From Bacteroidales bacterium UBA3290 (lineage in GTDB: Bacteria; Bacteroidota; Bacteroidia; Bacteroidales; UBA932): a stretch of 64,000 bases of DNA. A program made the position numbers and the translations under genes. The notes under the pieces were generated by a model. It searched no databases, was not told the DNA's origin, and worked only from the letters and a program-made list of their open reading frames with translations. Shown here piece after piece: positions 43,900 to 52,934 of this stretch (the first letter of the stretch is position 1; every line of letters begins with the position of its first letter). The stretch covers positions 50,014 through 114,013 of the forward strand of contig DETK01000014.1 of assembly GCA_002361615.1 (NCBI GenBank), written 5' to 3'.

Positions 43900-44883
43900 T
43901 TATTCCTGCTTGTTCAGGTATTCGGCCACGGTTGCATAGATCTCTTCTCCGCGGACACCCCGCGCCAGGATGGTCCCGTCAGGGCCGAAGAGGATCAGAT
44001 GCGGGATGGCCGATACGCCGTAGATTTCCGCAGGAATCTTCTGCGCATCCAGGATCTGATGCCAGGGCATGTCGAGTTGCGAAAGTGCTTTTTCCGTATC
44101 CGCGCGCTTGTCGCTGACGGCGATGCTTACCACGTCGAACCGCTGGCCGGCGAACGATTCCCACGTCTTTTTGATATACGGCATTTCCGCCTTGCAGGGA
44201 CCGCACCAGGAAGCCCAGTGGTCGAGAAGGATGTATTTGCCGCGCCCCACATAATCGGAGAGTTTCACATCCGACCCGTCGGGATGGCCGCCGAGGACCG
44301 TAAAGTCCGTGAACATCCGTCCCGGCGCCGTGCGGTTCTGCAGGTCAATCGCCTTGAAGGCATTCCTGACCAGGCGGAATTCGCGCATCCGGTCGGACAT
44401 CTGGCGATAAAGGGTCATGAAGAGACTCGTATCGACATAGGCCAGGTCTTCGAGCGCCAGGGCGCCCACGAGATTGTCGGGATTGGCCCTCACGACCGAA
44501 TCGGCCAAGGCTGCCTTCTCGGCACGCTGCTCCCGCTTATACTGGTAGAACTGTCTGTGAAAAGCCATATAGGCGTCTTCCATCGGACCACCCGAAGCAA
44601 CCCGTTCATCGATATCCACCGTGAATGTACCCGGCTCCAGGATCATATGGACCCGTGTCCGTCCACAGCCCACATAGGCGTAGAACGGATCTTTCACATT
44701 TCCGGCGAAGGAGAAACGGCCGTCCCGTACTTCCGTTTTGGCCAGGGTATCAGCACGGTCCGTATCGATCAGGTACACTTCCGTCCCGTCGTCGGTCGTA
44801 AAGATACCGTTGATGGTATATGCGTTCCGGCCGCAAGAAAGGAGAACGGCAGCGAGCGCCAGGAGAAACAGGATTCTTTTCAT
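43900..44883 (-). CDS. TlpA-like thioredoxin lipoprotein with DUF4369-type N-terminus
   Basis: Lipoprotein signal (LFLLALAAVLLSCG), an N-terminal beta domain of DUF4369 type (about 20-110), a helical linker and a thioredoxin domain with WASWCGPCKAEMPY, the standard WCGPC redox site. 327 residues. A periplasmic thiol-disulfide role is likely. It is 10 bases from the PAP2 start, so they may form one unit, and is divergent from the TonB-dependent receptor. Confidence 0.92.
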   Translation of the reverse strand: MKRILFLLALAAVLLSCGRNAYTINGIFTTDDGTEVYLIDTDRADTLAKTEVRDGRFSFAGNVKDPFYAYVGCGRTRVHMILEPGTFTVDIDERVASGGPMEDAYMAFHRQFYQYKREQRAEKAALADSVVRANPDNLVGALALEDLAYVDTSLFMTLYRQMSDRMREFRLVRNAFKAIDLQNRTAPGRMFTDFTVLGGHPDGSDVKLSDYVGRGKYILLDHWASWCGPCKAEMPYIKKTWESFAGQRFDVVSIAVSDKRADTEKALSQLDMPWHQILDAQKIPAEIYGVSAIPHLILFGPDGTILARGVRGEEIYATVAEYLNKQE

Positions 44884-44908
44884 GATGGATCAGCTATGCA
44901 ACAAAGGA

Positions 44909-44948
44909 CAAATATAAGCATAGTTCAGCCCGATTATTCGTATCTTTG
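44909..44948. promoter_or_regulatory. Divergent -7 elements for TlpA-like gene and TonB-dependent receptor
   Basis: The minus strand has TATATTTG (44916-44909), 25 bases before the TlpA-like gene. The plus strand has TATCTTTG (44941-44948), 17 bases before the receptor. The short leader leaves no room for a cobalamin riboswitch. Confidence 0.6.
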
Positions 44949-44965
44949 TCACCCTTTTTCAGATT

Positions 44966-46876
44966 ATGAAACAATTCATACGTTCTATACTCATCGTTTT
45001 CCTGTTCGGACTATTCCCGTTTCCCGCTTTAGCACAAGAATCCTATACCATTGACAGCGTGACCGTCACGGCCACGCGCGTTCCCGTAGCGCTCCACAGC
45101 AGCGCGCGCATCGTCACCCTGATGGACAGCGTGGCGATTGCCACCTCGCCGGCCGAGACCGTCAACGACCTGCTCAAATACGCGCTGGGCGTAGATGTCC
45201 GCCAGCGCGGCGCCATGGGCATGCAGACCGACATCAGCATCCGCGGCGGCACCTACAACCAGGTCGCGGTCCTGCTTGACGGCATCAACATCACCGACCC
45301 GCAAACCGGGCATAATTCGGTGGATTTCCCCGTGAACCTGTGCGATATCGAGCGCATCGAGGTGCTCGAAGGACCCGCCGCCCGGGTTTACGGAACCTCG
45401 TCGCTGCTGGGAGCCATCAACATCGTCACGAAAAAGAAAGCCGATGATGCCGTTTCGGCCGTCCTGGAAGGCGGTTCCTTCCTTTCCCTGGGCGCCAACG
45501 CTTCTGCCGCCATCCGGCACCGCGGCGGATTCAACCGGGTCTCGGCGGGCTATCAGCGCAGCGACGGATTCAGCCACAATGCCGCCGGAGGCCTCAACAG
45601 CGATTTCGGTGCCTTCAAGGCATCCTGGCAGGGCGGCCACGATTTCGGCGCCCGAGACCTTTCGTGGCAAGCCGGTGTCAGCCGGAAGGATTTCGGTTCG
45701 AGTACTTTCTACAGCGCCTCGTTCGACGACCAGTTCGAGCATACCCTGAAGACCTTCGTGTCCATCCGTTCGGAAGGCCATGGAAAGCTGCATTTTACAC
45801 CTGCCCTCTATTGGAATCACGGGGAAGACCGGTTTGAGCTTTTCCGCGGCGCACCGGAAAAATATCCCTTCAACTATCACAAGACCAACGTTGCAGGCGT
45901 CAACCTGAACTTCCGGATCGAGTCGGTGCTGGGACGCACCGCCTTCGGGACGGAGGCCCGTCGCGAAGCCATTGTGAGCACCAATCTGGGCGAACGGCTG
46001 GCGGAGCCGCATGGCGTCTATGTCTGCGGCCTCTCCCGTACGGCCCTGAACCTGTTCCTCGAACACAACGTCACACTGGGACGGCTTTCCGCATCCGCGG
46101 GACTGACAGCGGTCTACAATACAGGGAACAAGGAAGGGATCCGCTTGTTCCCGGGCGTGGATGCCAGTTTCCGGATTACCGACGCATTCAGGCTGTATGC
46201 CTCCTACAACACCTCTTACCGGATGCCGACCTTTACCGAACTGTATTATTCGGTGGGCGGACACCTCGCCGATCCCCATCTGAAGGCAGAAAAGCTGCGG
46301 GCCGTGGAAGGAGGCGTGAAGTTTCTCTCCCGGGGCGTCAGACTTGCCGCTGCAGTGTACTACAACATGGGATACGACCTGATCGACTGGATCAAGGACA
46401 CTTCCGCCGGCGACGACGCTCCCTGGATGTCGGTCAACCATACCCGGCTCAATACCTTCGGGCAGGAAGTCACGCTGCGGCTCACATTTCCTGAATTGCT
46501 GGACAACCCCGACTTCTTCCTCCGTTCCATAAACCTGGGTTACACGCACCAGTCCCAGGACAAGGCGCTCGAATCCGGCCTGCGTTCCATCTATTCGATG
46601 GAGTACATCCGACACAAAATCGTGGCACAGGCTGATTTTAGCATCTGGAGAGGCCTTTCCGCCAACCTCACCTTCCGCTACGTGGACCGCCAGGCGGGAA
46701 GCACGCTGATGACCCCCTATTCCCTGCTCGACGCCAAGCTCAACTATGACTTCCGGCACCTGAGTCTCTACCTGCGTGCCAACAATCTCCTGAACCGCAC
46801 CTGGTACGACTTCGGCGACATCCCCCAGCCCGGTCTCTGGCTGACCGGAGGGATCGCTTGCAAGATTCCCTACTGA
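44966..46876 (+). CDS. TonB-dependent outer-membrane receptor (BtuB-like size)
   Basis: Signal peptide (SILIVFLFGLFPFPALAQ), a TonB-box-like IDSVTVTATRVP, a plug domain (about 45-155) with ISIRGGTYNQVAVLLDGINI and VEVLEGPAARVYG, and a 22-strand beta-barrel ending in an aromatic residue (CKIPY). The 636 residues and lack of a carboxypeptidase-like N-terminal domain set it apart from SusC. The ligand is not clear; siderophore or vitamin uptake is possible. Powered by TonB-ExbBD, for instance that at 22.9-24.7 kb. Confidence 0.93.
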   Translation: MKQFIRSILIVFLFGLFPFPALAQESYTIDSVTVTATRVPVALHSSARIVTLMDSVAIATSPAETVNDLLKYALGVDVRQRGAMGMQTDISIRGGTYNQVAVLLDGINITDPQTGHNSVDFPVNLCDIERIEVLEGPAARVYGTSSLLGAINIVTKKKADDAVSAVLEGGSFLSLGANASAAIRHRGGFNRVSAGYQRSDGFSHNAAGGLNSDFGAFKASWQGGHDFGARDLSWQAGVSRKDFGSSTFYSASFDDQFEHTLKTFVSIRSEGHGKLHFTPALYWNHGEDRFELFRGAPEKYPFNYHKTNVAGVNLNFRIESVLGRTAFGTEARREAIVSTNLGERLAEPHGVYVCGLSRTALNLFLEHNVTLGRLSASAGLTAVYNTGNKEGIRLFPGVDASFRITDAFRLYASYNTSYRMPTFTELYYSVGGHLADPHLKAEKLRAVEGGVKFLSRGVRLAAAVYYNMGYDLIDWIKDTSAGDDAPWMSVNHTRLNTFGQEVTLRLTFPELLDNPDFFLRSINLGYTHQSQDKALESGLRSIYSMEYIRHKIVAQADFSIWRGLSANLTFRYVDRQAGSTLMTPYSLLDAKLNYDFRHLSLYLRANNLLNRTWYDFGDIPQPGLWLTGGIACKIPY

Positions 46877-46924
46877 CAGGGAACGACACGGGCAGAAACA
46901 TCTGGTGAACTCGACTGATTTTGT

Positions 46925-46932
46925 TATATTTG
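46925..46932 (+). promoter_or_regulatory. -7 element upstream of the second TlpA-like gene
   Basis: TATATTTG fits TAnnTTTG and lies 30 bases before ATG 46963. It separates this gene from the receptor. Confidence 0.5.
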
Positions 46933-46962
46933 TACAAAATCCCGAGTTTGAAGATGGCAACC

Positions 46963-47985
46963 ATGAAGACAAAGACCTTTTGGGCGTTCTGCCTGCTGGC
47001 CGTGCTGGGAATGACGGCTTGCACCAAGTATCAAGTTTCCGGCGTGCTGGAAGGCGTGGAAGACGACGTGCTGGCCGTCGCCTATCCGGGCGGCCAGGGA
47101 ATCGAGCGGGTGGATACTCTCGACTGCCTGGCAGGTATGTTCGCTTTCGATGTCGACATGACGCGTCCGGTCAGCATCCTGATTACGGACATTGCGTGCC
47201 GCGGCCTGAGCACGGGCCGGTTCATTCCCCTGATGACGGTCCCGGGCGAACACGCCGTAATCTCCGGCTCGCTCGATAATTATACCGTCACCGGTACGCA
47301 GTTCTATCAGGATCAGGCAGCCTATGAACAATTGACGGCTCCGCTGGGAAAAGATGCGAAGCGGATTGCGGAAACCGCTCTTTCCTTCGTACAGGAGCAT
47401 CCTTCCTCCCTCTTTTCGGCGACCCTGATCGGCGACTGCGGCGCCCAGGCCGGCGAGGCGATGGACCTGCTCGATGCCTCCGTGAAAAACGGCATAATGC
47501 AGCCCCTCATCGCCCGCCAGTTGAAGGTGGTGGAAGCCAGGCAGAATCTGGAAACGGCAGGTTCCCGCATTTACCCCGGTGCGGAGGCGCCGGATTTCAC
47601 CCTGCCGGCTCCGGACGGCAGAACGCTGGCCTTCTCTTCGCTGCAGGACGGCAAGTATATCCTTCTCGATTTCTGGGGCAGCTGGTGCCACAACTGCATC
47701 GAAGGCATGCCGCGGATGCAGCAGCTCTATGCCCGTCACGGCAACCGGCTGGAAATCCTCAGCATTGACTGCGACGAAACCGAAGCCCAGTGGCGCGCCG
47801 CCCTGAATCGCTATGACATGCCGTGGAAGCACGTCATCAACGACGGCGGCGTGGATGTCTCGGCCCTCTATGGTGTTACGGGCTATCCCACGAAGATACT
47901 CGTGAATCCCGACGGACGGATCGTCCGGGTCTTCCTCGGGGAAAGCACCAGCTTCTACAATTTCCTGGAACAGGAACTGCGCTGA
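46963..47985 (+). CDS. TlpA-like thioredoxin lipoprotein with CHNC site
   Basis: Lipoprotein signal (FWAFCLLAVLGMTAC), an N-terminal DUF4369-like beta domain, a helical region and a C-terminal thioredoxin domain (about 205-340) with FWGSWCHNCIEGMP. The dipeptide between the cysteines is His-Asn rather than Gly-Pro, which should shift redox potential. A cis-Pro region is seen as GYPTKIL. 340 residues; an ATG three codons upstream (46954) is also possible. The stop touches the recJ stop on the other strand. Confidence 0.9.
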   Translation: MKTKTFWAFCLLAVLGMTACTKYQVSGVLEGVEDDVLAVAYPGGQGIERVDTLDCLAGMFAFDVDMTRPVSILITDIACRGLSTGRFIPLMTVPGEHAVISGSLDNYTVTGTQFYQDQAAYEQLTAPLGKDAKRIAETALSFVQEHPSSLFSATLIGDCGAQAGEAMDLLDASVKNGIMQPLIARQLKVVEARQNLETAGSRIYPGAEAPDFTLPAPDGRTLAFSSLQDGKYILLDFWGSWCHNCIEGMPRMQQLYARHGNRLEILSIDCDETEAQWRAALNRYDMPWKHVINDGGVDVSALYGVTGYPTKILVNPDGRIVRVFLGESTSFYNFLEQELR

Positions 47986-49728
47986 TCAGAAGAGTTCCTT
48001 CTCCTTGATGTCCTTGACGCGGAGCTGGATGTTCGCGATGCCGCGGTAATAGTTTTCGGCGATGGAGTAGCAGATATCCACCGGGTTTCCGGCCTGCATG
48101 TGCTCGAAGTGCTCCGAGAGGTTGAAGGCGATGGCCGAGATGTGGTGGTAGGGCTCGTCTTCCTGGATGAGTTCGAGTTTGAGATGCTTCAGGTCGCCGT
48201 GCTCGGCGCTGCCGACCTTGCGGCCGTTGCCGTTGTCATAGACGTTTTCCGTGATGAAAACCGGCGACTGGTTGCCCGGGCCGAAGGGCTGGAACTGCTT
48301 GAGCAGGCGAAAGAACTTGGGGGTGATCTGTTTGAAGTCGAGGTAGCTGTCGATATCGACCGTCGGGGTCATGACCACGTTCTTGATGCGGTCGGCCACG
48401 GTCTCTTCGAAACGGCGGCAAAACTCCTCGAAATTGGATTCCTTGATGGTCAGACCGGCGGCATACATATGCCCGCCGAAGTTCTCGAGCAGGTCGGCGC
48501 AGCTCTCGATGGCATCGTAGAGGTCGAAACCGGCGATGGAACGGGCGCTGCCCGTGATGAAGCCGTTCGACTTGGTCATCACGATGGTCGGCCGGTAATA
48601 GGCTTCCACCAGGCGGGATGCCACGATGCCTACCACACCCTTGTGCCACGAAGGGTTGTAGACGATGGTCGATTTGCGCTCGGAGAAATCGGGCATTTCG
48701 CGCACCATCTTGAGGGCTTCCTCGGTAATCTCGCGGTCGATTTTCTTGCGGTCGTTGTTGTGGTCGTTGATTTCGCCGCCGATCTTCATCGCTTCCTGGT
48801 CGTCGCGGGCCGTGAGCATGTCGACGGCCGTACGGCCGCTCTCCATGCGGCCGGCGGCGTTGATGCGCGGACCAATCTTGAAGACGATTTCGTCGATGGT
48901 GATGCGGTGCTTTTCCAGGCCGGAGAGCTTGATGATGGGGATCAGGCCCTTGCGAGGGTTTTCGTTGAGCTGCTTGAGGCCGTAGTAGGCCAATACGCGG
49001 TTCTCGCCCGTAACCGACACCAGGTCGGAAGCGATGCTCACCACCAGCAGGTCGAGAAGGGACTGGTATTGTTCGAACGGAATACCGTGCTTGCTTGCAT
49101 AGGCCTGCACGAGTTTGAAGCCCACACCACAGCCCGACAGGTCGTCGAACGGATAGTTGCAGTCCTCGCGCTTGGGATCGAGCACCGCCACGGCGGGCGG
49201 AAGTTCCACATCGGGAAGGTGGTGGTCGCAGATGATCGTGTCGATGCCGAGTTTCTTGGCATATTTGACTTTCTCAACCGCCTTGATGCCGCAGTCGAGC
49301 GTGATCAGGAGCGTGCAGCCGTGCGCCTTGGCCGTGTCGATTCCTTTGTAGGATACGCCATAGCCTTCGTCGTAACGGTCGGGAATGTAATACTCGATGT
49401 TCGGGTTGAACTGCCGGAAGAAGGAGTAGACCAGCGAGACGGCGGTGGTACCGTCCACATCGTAGTCACCGTAGACCAGGATGTGCTCGCGGTCCATGAT
49501 GGCCCGGCCAATCCGGTCGACGGCCTTGTCCATGTCCTTCATCAGGAAGGGATCGTGCAGCATGCTCAGGTCGGGACGGAAGAACTCGCGAGCCTTGGCG
49601 AAGGTGTCGATGCCGCGCTGGACCAGCAGGTTGGCCAGTACCTGGTCGATCCCCAGCTCTTGTGCCAGCTGGCGGACCGAAGCGGGGTTACCCGGCTCCT
49701 TGACAACCCATTTCTTCTCGATTCCCAT
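47986..49728 (-). CDS. recJ: Single-stranded-DNA-specific exonuclease RecJ
   Basis: 5'-3' single-strand exonuclease of recombination and repair. DHH motifs are VYGDYDVDGTTA and ICDHHLPD, and the DHHA1 domain has GPRINAAGRM and GSARSIAGFDLYDAI. 580 residues. The start was set at ATG 49728 (MGIEKKW) because the promoter (TATCTTTG at 49757-49750) lies just upstream; a longer start at 49779 would fall before the transcript begins. Confidence 0.95.
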   Translation of the reverse strand: MGIEKKWVVKEPGNPASVRQLAQELGIDQVLANLLVQRGIDTFAKAREFFRPDLSMLHDPFLMKDMDKAVDRIGRAIMDREHILVYGDYDVDGTTAVSLVYSFFRQFNPNIEYYIPDRYDEGYGVSYKGIDTAKAHGCTLLITLDCGIKAVEKVKYAKKLGIDTIICDHHLPDVELPPAVAVLDPKREDCNYPFDDLSGCGVGFKLVQAYASKHGIPFEQYQSLLDLLVVSIASDLVSVTGENRVLAYYGLKQLNENPRKGLIPIIKLSGLEKHRITIDEIVFKIGPRINAAGRMESGRTAVDMLTARDDQEAMKIGGEINDHNNDRKKIDREITEEALKMVREMPDFSERKSTIVYNPSWHKGVVGIVASRLVEAYYRPTIVMTKSNGFITGSARSIAGFDLYDAIESCADLLENFGGHMYAAGLTIKESNFEEFCRRFEETVADRIKNVVMTPTVDIDSYLDFKQITPKFFRLLKQFQPFGPGNQSPVFITENVYDNGNGRKVGSAEHGDLKHLKLELIQEDEPYHHISAIAFNLSEHFEHMQAGNPVDICYSIAENYYRGIANIQLRVKDIKEKELF

Positions 49729-49749
49729 AAAAATCCTTTGCTCAAGCAG

Positions 49750-49797
49750 CAAAGATAACAATTTGTCGGGCATTTCCACAAAAAAATGCTAACTTTG
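49750..49797. promoter_or_regulatory. Overlapping divergent promoters of recJ and lysS
   Basis: For recJ (minus) the -33 box TTTG (49782-49779) and TATCTTTG (49757-49750) are 21 bases apart, a near-ideal Bacteroidetes promoter. For lysS (plus) TAACTTTG (49790-49797) is preceded by TTTG at 49762-49765, 24 bases away. The two promoters interleave, so mutual interference is likely. Confidence 0.7.
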
Positions 49798-49836
49798 TGG
49801 ATTGAAATCGTAAAATTGGAAGAACTTTTTGGATTC

Positions 49837-51375
49837 ATGGAAATAACAGACCTCAACGAACAGGAACTTGGCCGCCGCGCATCGCTGCAAAAACTTCACG
49901 AACTGGGCATCGAGCCCTATCCCGCAGCTGAATTCCCGGTCAATGCATCGACCCGGGACATCAAGGAGGGTTTTGATCCTGAGAAAGGCAACTTCAAAGA
50001 TATCCGGATCGCCGGCCGCATGATGAGCCGGCGCATCATGGGTGCGGCGTCCTTCATCGAACTGCAGGACGACTGCGGCCGCATCCAGGTCTATGTCAAA
50101 CGCGACGAAATCTGTCCCGGCGAAGACAAGACCCTGTACAACACCGTCTTCAAGAAACTCCTCGATATCGGCGACATCATCGGCATCGAGGGCTTCGCCT
50201 TCATCACCCAGACCGGTGCCCTGTCGATCCACGCCACGAAGCTGACCGTGCTCAGCAAGTCGCTCCGCGTACTGCCTATCGTCAAGGAGAAGGAAGGAGC
50301 GGTTTATGACGCTTTCTCCGATCCCGAACTCCGCTACCGCATGCGTTACGTCGACCTGATCGTCAACCCGCAGGTGAAGGAGATCTTCGAGAAACGCACG
50401 AAGATCATCGGTACGATGCGCGATTATTTCAACGAGCACGGCTATCTGGAAGTGGAAACCCCGATCCTCCAGTCCATCCCCGGCGGCGCAACGGCCCGTC
50501 CGTTCATCACCCACCACAATACGCTCGACATCCCGCTCTATATGCGTATCGCCAACGAGCTGTACCTCAAGCGGCTGATTGTCGGCGGTTTCAAGGGTGT
50601 GTATGAATTCGCCAAGGACTTCCGCAACGAGGGCATGGACCGCACCCACAATCCCGAATTCACCTGCATGGAGATCTATGTGGCCTACAAGGACTACAAA
50701 TGGATGATGCGTTTCGTGGAGACGATGCTCGAACGGATCGCCATCGCCATCAACGGCAAGACGAAGTTCGACGTCTGGGGCAACGAGATCGAGTTCAAGG
50801 CGCCTTACCGCAAGCTCCCGATGCTCGACGCCATCAAGGAATATGCAGGCGTGGACATCGCCGGCATGGACGAAGCCGCCTTGCGTGAGACCTGCAAGAA
50901 ACTCAACGTACCGATCAAGCCGGAGATGGGCAAAGGCAAACTCATCGACGCCATCTTCGGCGAATATTGCGAGAAGAAACTTGTCCAGCCCACCTTCATC
51001 ATCGACTATCCGGTGGAGATGAGCCCGCTGACCAAACGCCACCGCGAGAATCCCGCCCTGACCGAGCGCTTCGAGCTCTTCGTCAACGGCAAGGAACTGG
51101 CCAATGCCTACAGCGAGCTCAACGACCCGATCGACCAGCTGGAACGCTTCAACGACCAGGTCCGCCTGAAAGACGCCGGCGACGACGAAGCCATGTACAT
51201 CGACATGGACTTCGTCCGCGCCCTCGAATACGGTATGCCGCCGACCTCCGGCCTGGGAATGGGCATCGACCGTCTGACGATGATGATGACCAACTCCTCC
51301 ACCATCCAGGACGTGCTCTTCTTCCCGCAGATGCGGCCCGAGAAGACCGCTCCCAAGGAAGAGAAAGCCGAATAA
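49837..51375 (+). CDS. lysS: Lysyl-tRNA synthetase, class II
   Basis: Charges tRNA-Lys. N-terminal OB-fold anticodon domain (about 55-155; IAGRMMSRRIMG), then the class II core with motif 2 FRNEGMDRTHNPEFT and motif 3 GLGMGIDRLTM. The start is ATG 49837 (MEITDLNEQELG), giving 512 residues, the usual length. An earlier in-frame ATG at 49786 lies inside the promoter. It is followed after 3 bases by an rRNA methyltransferase gene. Confidence 0.97.
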   Translation: MEITDLNEQELGRRASLQKLHELGIEPYPAAEFPVNASTRDIKEGFDPEKGNFKDIRIAGRMMSRRIMGAASFIELQDDCGRIQVYVKRDEICPGEDKTLYNTVFKKLLDIGDIIGIEGFAFITQTGALSIHATKLTVLSKSLRVLPIVKEKEGAVYDAFSDPELRYRMRYVDLIVNPQVKEIFEKRTKIIGTMRDYFNEHGYLEVETPILQSIPGGATARPFITHHNTLDIPLYMRIANELYLKRLIVGGFKGVYEFAKDFRNEGMDRTHNPEFTCMEIYVAYKDYKWMMRFVETMLERIAIAINGKTKFDVWGNEIEFKAPYRKLPMLDAIKEYAGVDIAGMDEAALRETCKKLNVPIKPEMGKGKLIDAIFGEYCEKKLVQPTFIIDYPVEMSPLTKRHRENPALTERFELFVNGKELANAYSELNDPIDQLERFNDQVRLKDAGDDEAMYIDMDFVRALEYGMPPTSGLGMGIDRLTMMMTNSSTIQDVLFFPQMRPEKTAPKEEKAE

Positions 51376-51378
51376 GTC

Positions 51379-52161
51379 ATGGCGGAGCGCATCACCTCCG
51401 GCCAGAATCCCAAGATCAAGGACCTGCTGCTCCTTGAGTCGAAGTCCCGCGAGCGCAAAGCCCGCGGGCTCTTTGTCGTGGAAGGCCGGCGGGAGTATGC
51501 CCGCGCCGTGGAGGCAGGTTTCCGAACCGAAACGCTTTTCGTGCGGGAAGGCGAAGCGGAAGAAGGCCGGGCCGACTTCGTGGTCAGCCGCCAGCTCTAC
51601 GAGAAAATCGCCTGCCGGGAAGGGACGGAAGGCATAGTCGCCGTCATGCAGGCCCGGGAACGCTCCTTGCAAAACCTGCACCTGTCCCCTTCGCCGCTTG
51701 TCCTGGTCCTGGAAAGCGTGGAAAAGCCCGGTAACCTGGGTGCCGTCCTGCGCAGCGCCGATGCGGCCGGTGTGGACGCCGTACTGGTGTGCGACCCGCT
51801 CACCGACCTGTACAATCCCAACCTGATCCGGGCCAGCCTGGGCGCCGCTTTTTCGGTCCAATGGGTCGCCTGCGGTTCCGAAGAAGCCTATGCATGGCTC
51901 AAAGAGAAGGGCATCGCCATCCTGACTGCGCAGCTCCAGGATTCGGAGTTGTACTACCGGACAGATATGGTCCGTCCCGTAGCGCTGGTATTCGGCACGG
52001 AAGACAAAGGCTTGTCGGATTACTGGCGGCAGCGGGCCGACGCCCACATCCGCATCCCGATGGCCGGAATGATGGATTCCCTCAACGTATCGGTGTCGGC
52101 AGCCATCCTTGCCTTCGAGGCCGTCCGGCAAAGAAACCAGCAAAACAACCTCCCCCGATGA
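51379..52161 (+). CDS. TrmH/SpoU family RNA methyltransferase
   Basis: 2'-O-ribose methyltransferase of the SPOUT superfamily. N-terminal substrate-binding domain (VVEGRREYARAVEAG), then the knotted core with ESVEKPGNLGAVLRSADAAGVDAV, FGTEDKGLS and IPMAGMMDSLNVSVSAAIL, the three family motifs. 260 residues. The RNA target is unclear (23S rRNA or tRNA). Its stop overlaps the aroE start (ATGA). Confidence 0.93.
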   Translation: MAERITSGQNPKIKDLLLLESKSRERKARGLFVVEGRREYARAVEAGFRTETLFVREGEAEEGRADFVVSRQLYEKIACREGTEGIVAVMQARERSLQNLHLSPSPLVLVLESVEKPGNLGAVLRSADAAGVDAVLVCDPLTDLYNPNLIRASLGAAFSVQWVACGSEEAYAWLKEKGIAILTAQLQDSELYYRTDMVRPVALVFGTEDKGLSDYWRQRADAHIRIPMAGMMDSLNVSVSAAILAFEAVRQRNQQNNLPR

Positions 52162-52925
52162 AATACGGTCTGATCGGCTATCCCATAGCCCATAGCAAAA
52201 GTCCCGAACTGTTCCGGGCAGCCTATCCTGAAGCAGATTCACTTTCCTACGACCTGATTGAAGAAGACGATTTCGAAAAGGCCTACCGCCGGTTCCTGGA
52301 CGGCTACGACGCCGTCAACGTGACCGCTCCCTACAAGGGAAACGCTTTCCGGAAGGTCGATGTCGCCGACACGATTTCCCGCGAACTCTTCGCCGTGAAC
52401 ATCCTCAAGAAGAAGGACGGCAAGATCTACGGTTACAATTCCGACTTCTGGGCGCTCCAGAAACTGCTGGAACCTTATGCCGACCGGAAGCAGAGACCCC
52501 GGGTGCTGGTCATCGGCTGCGGCGGCGCGGCGAAAGCCGCGGCGCTGGCTGCATTGAAACTGCGTATGGGCGTCATGGTGGCCAACCGGGATTTCCGCAA
52601 GGCACGGGAATTCTGCTTCAATGGCGGTGGAATGATTCCGCTGAGGCTTGAGCAGGTTCCCGTCGTCATCGCTTCCGTGAACATCCTCATCTACGCCATC
52701 CCGGTAGCGCTGGATATGGTGGCGACACTGCCCCTTGCAGGGAAAGTAGTAGTCGAGGCCAACTATAAGGACCCATGCCTGAAGGAACGCTGCCTCCAGG
52801 AAGGTGTCCCGTACATCGCCGGTACCGTCTGGCTGGGAGAACAGGCAGTCGCCGGTTACCGGCTGATGACGGGCCTCGAACCCGACGCCGAGCGTGTCAG
52901 GGCCTGCTGTGCCCAAATCCAATAG
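52158..52925 (+). CDS. aroE: Shikimate dehydrogenase
   Basis: NADPH-dependent reduction of 3-dehydroshikimate. Substrate-binding GYPIAHSKSP near 7-16, the catalytic Lys in TAPYKGNAF, YNSDFWAL in place of the usual NTDxxG, and the cofactor loop GCGGAAKAAALAAL. 255 residues, short but normal for Bacteroidota. The start ATG 52158 overlaps the methyltransferase stop. Confidence 0.92.
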   Translation: MKYGLIGYPIAHSKSPELFRAAYPEADSLSYDLIEEDDFEKAYRRFLDGYDAVNVTAPYKGNAFRKVDVADTISRELFAVNILKKKDGKIYGYNSDFWALQKLLEPYADRKQRPRVLVIGCGGAAKAAALAALKLRMGVMVANRDFRKAREFCFNGGGMIPLRLEQVPVVIASVNILIYAIPVALDMVATLPLAGKVVVEANYKDPCLKERCLQEGVPYIAGTVWLGEQAVAGYRLMTGLEPDAERVRACCAQIQ

Positions 52926-52934
52926 TTACCCACT

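Noticed and set aside
44884..44965. Cobalamin riboswitch upstream of the BtuB-sized receptor
   Set aside because: The -7 element leaves a leader of only about 10 bases, far too short for the riboswitch.
49789..52242. An 817-codon minus-strand frame over lysS, the methyltransferase and the aroE start
   Set aside because: Antisense to three well-supported genes; no recognisable domain.
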